NCBI RefSeq assembly: GCF_023823125.1 | Contig: NZ_CP090949.1 | Location: 3,062,001 to 3,126,000, forward strand | Direction of reading: 5' to 3' | DNA: 64,000 bases | DNA from: Erythrobacter aurantius | Lineage (GTDB): Bacteria; Pseudomonadota; Alphaproteobacteria; Sphingomonadales; Sphingomonadaceae | Part shown: piece after piece, positions 63,952 to 64,000 of the stretch | Numbering within the stretch: position 1 is the stretch's first letter | How the letters are laid out: the number at the start of each line of letters is the position of its first letter | Notes under the pieces: model-generated | Told to the model about the DNA's origin: nothing | What the model saw: only the letters and a program-made list of their open reading frames with translations | The model's database searches: none | Position numbers and translations under genes: made by a program

Positions 63952-64000
63952 TCACGGCGCGATCTGCCAGACCGGCAGGGCACTCTCGTCGGTTGCGCGG
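63952..64000 (-). CDS. Possible C-terminal end of a gene cut by the window edge
   Basis: On the minus strand, an open frame runs from the window end to a TGA at 63952-63954 with 15 residues ending L-P-V-W-Q-I-A-P. It is 31 bases upstream of the oxidoreductase gene, a normal operon spacing. Too little is visible to name a family. Confidence 0.3.
   Translation of the reverse strand, partial: RATDESALPVWQIAP

Overview
The window is a stretch of a high-GC alphaproteobacterial chromosome or large replicon, most likely from a sphingomonad-type organism. The basis for that is gene content only: a TonB-dependent receptor of the sphingomonad style, DUF3489/DUF2924/serine-recombinase and DUF5681/terminase modules, and dense acyl-CoA dehydrogenase, crotonase and thiolase clusters. 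No rRNA, tRNA or CRISPR array was seen, so the placement is an inference.

Layout. (1) 1-1909: a partial four-helix membrane protein, an alpha/beta hydrolase and a SRPBCC protein, all on +. (2) About 1907-21482: a defence-type island. It holds a two-gene minus unit (a proteasome-like Ntn-hydrolase with a partner, 1982-3546), a nine-gene minus operon (10805 down to 3767), and a plus operon of hsdR, hsdM, hsdS, an AAA ATPase and a PLD-like protein (12546-21482). The minus operon encodes small proteins, a winged-helix protein, an HNH-SF2 helicase-zinc ribbon fusion, a DEDDh exonuclease, a TM0106-like RecB/RNase H nuclease and two unknown proteins. Between the two large operons sits a sigma-54 activator with a putative CARF/RtcR-like sensor domain (10998-12500). 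A strong -24/-12 motif lies in front of each of the two operons. The simplest reading is one inducible locus in which the activator switches on both arms. (3) 21669-27512: a mobile module of DUF3489, DUF2924, large serine recombinase, ParB-methyltransferase, DUF5681 and terminase large subunit, ending in a clear terminator and a repeat-rich segment. A 42-bp imperfect direct repeat (1907 and 27903) brackets regions 2 and 3. An IS6-family element with a dead transposase follows (about 27911-28752).

(4) 28826-63920: a catabolic region built for CoA-dependent breakdown of a polycyclic or isoprenoid/steroid-like substrate. It has two KstD-like FAD dehydrogenases, a P450, an extradiol dioxygenase, six acyl-CoA dehydrogenase polypeptides, three crotonases, an acyl-CoA synthetase, a MaoC hydratase pair, two thiolase/aldolase-like proteins, an HMG-CoA-synthase-like/DUF35 fusion, three SDRs, an indolepyruvate ferredoxin oxidoreductase-like protein, a TonB receptor and two TetR regulators. 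The exact substrate cannot be read from the sequence.

How the genes work together. In the island the activator would sense a signal (possibly a nucleotide or RNA-damage product) and raise transcription of a type I restriction-modification system together with a separate helicase/nuclease set. In the catabolic region the genes fall into tightly overlapping operons: 41683-36499 (-), 45101-50984 (+), 54491-50991 (-) and 63920-55449 (-). They are flanked by TetR repressors and an outer-membrane receptor, as expected for uptake, ring attack and beta-oxidation-like side-chain removal.
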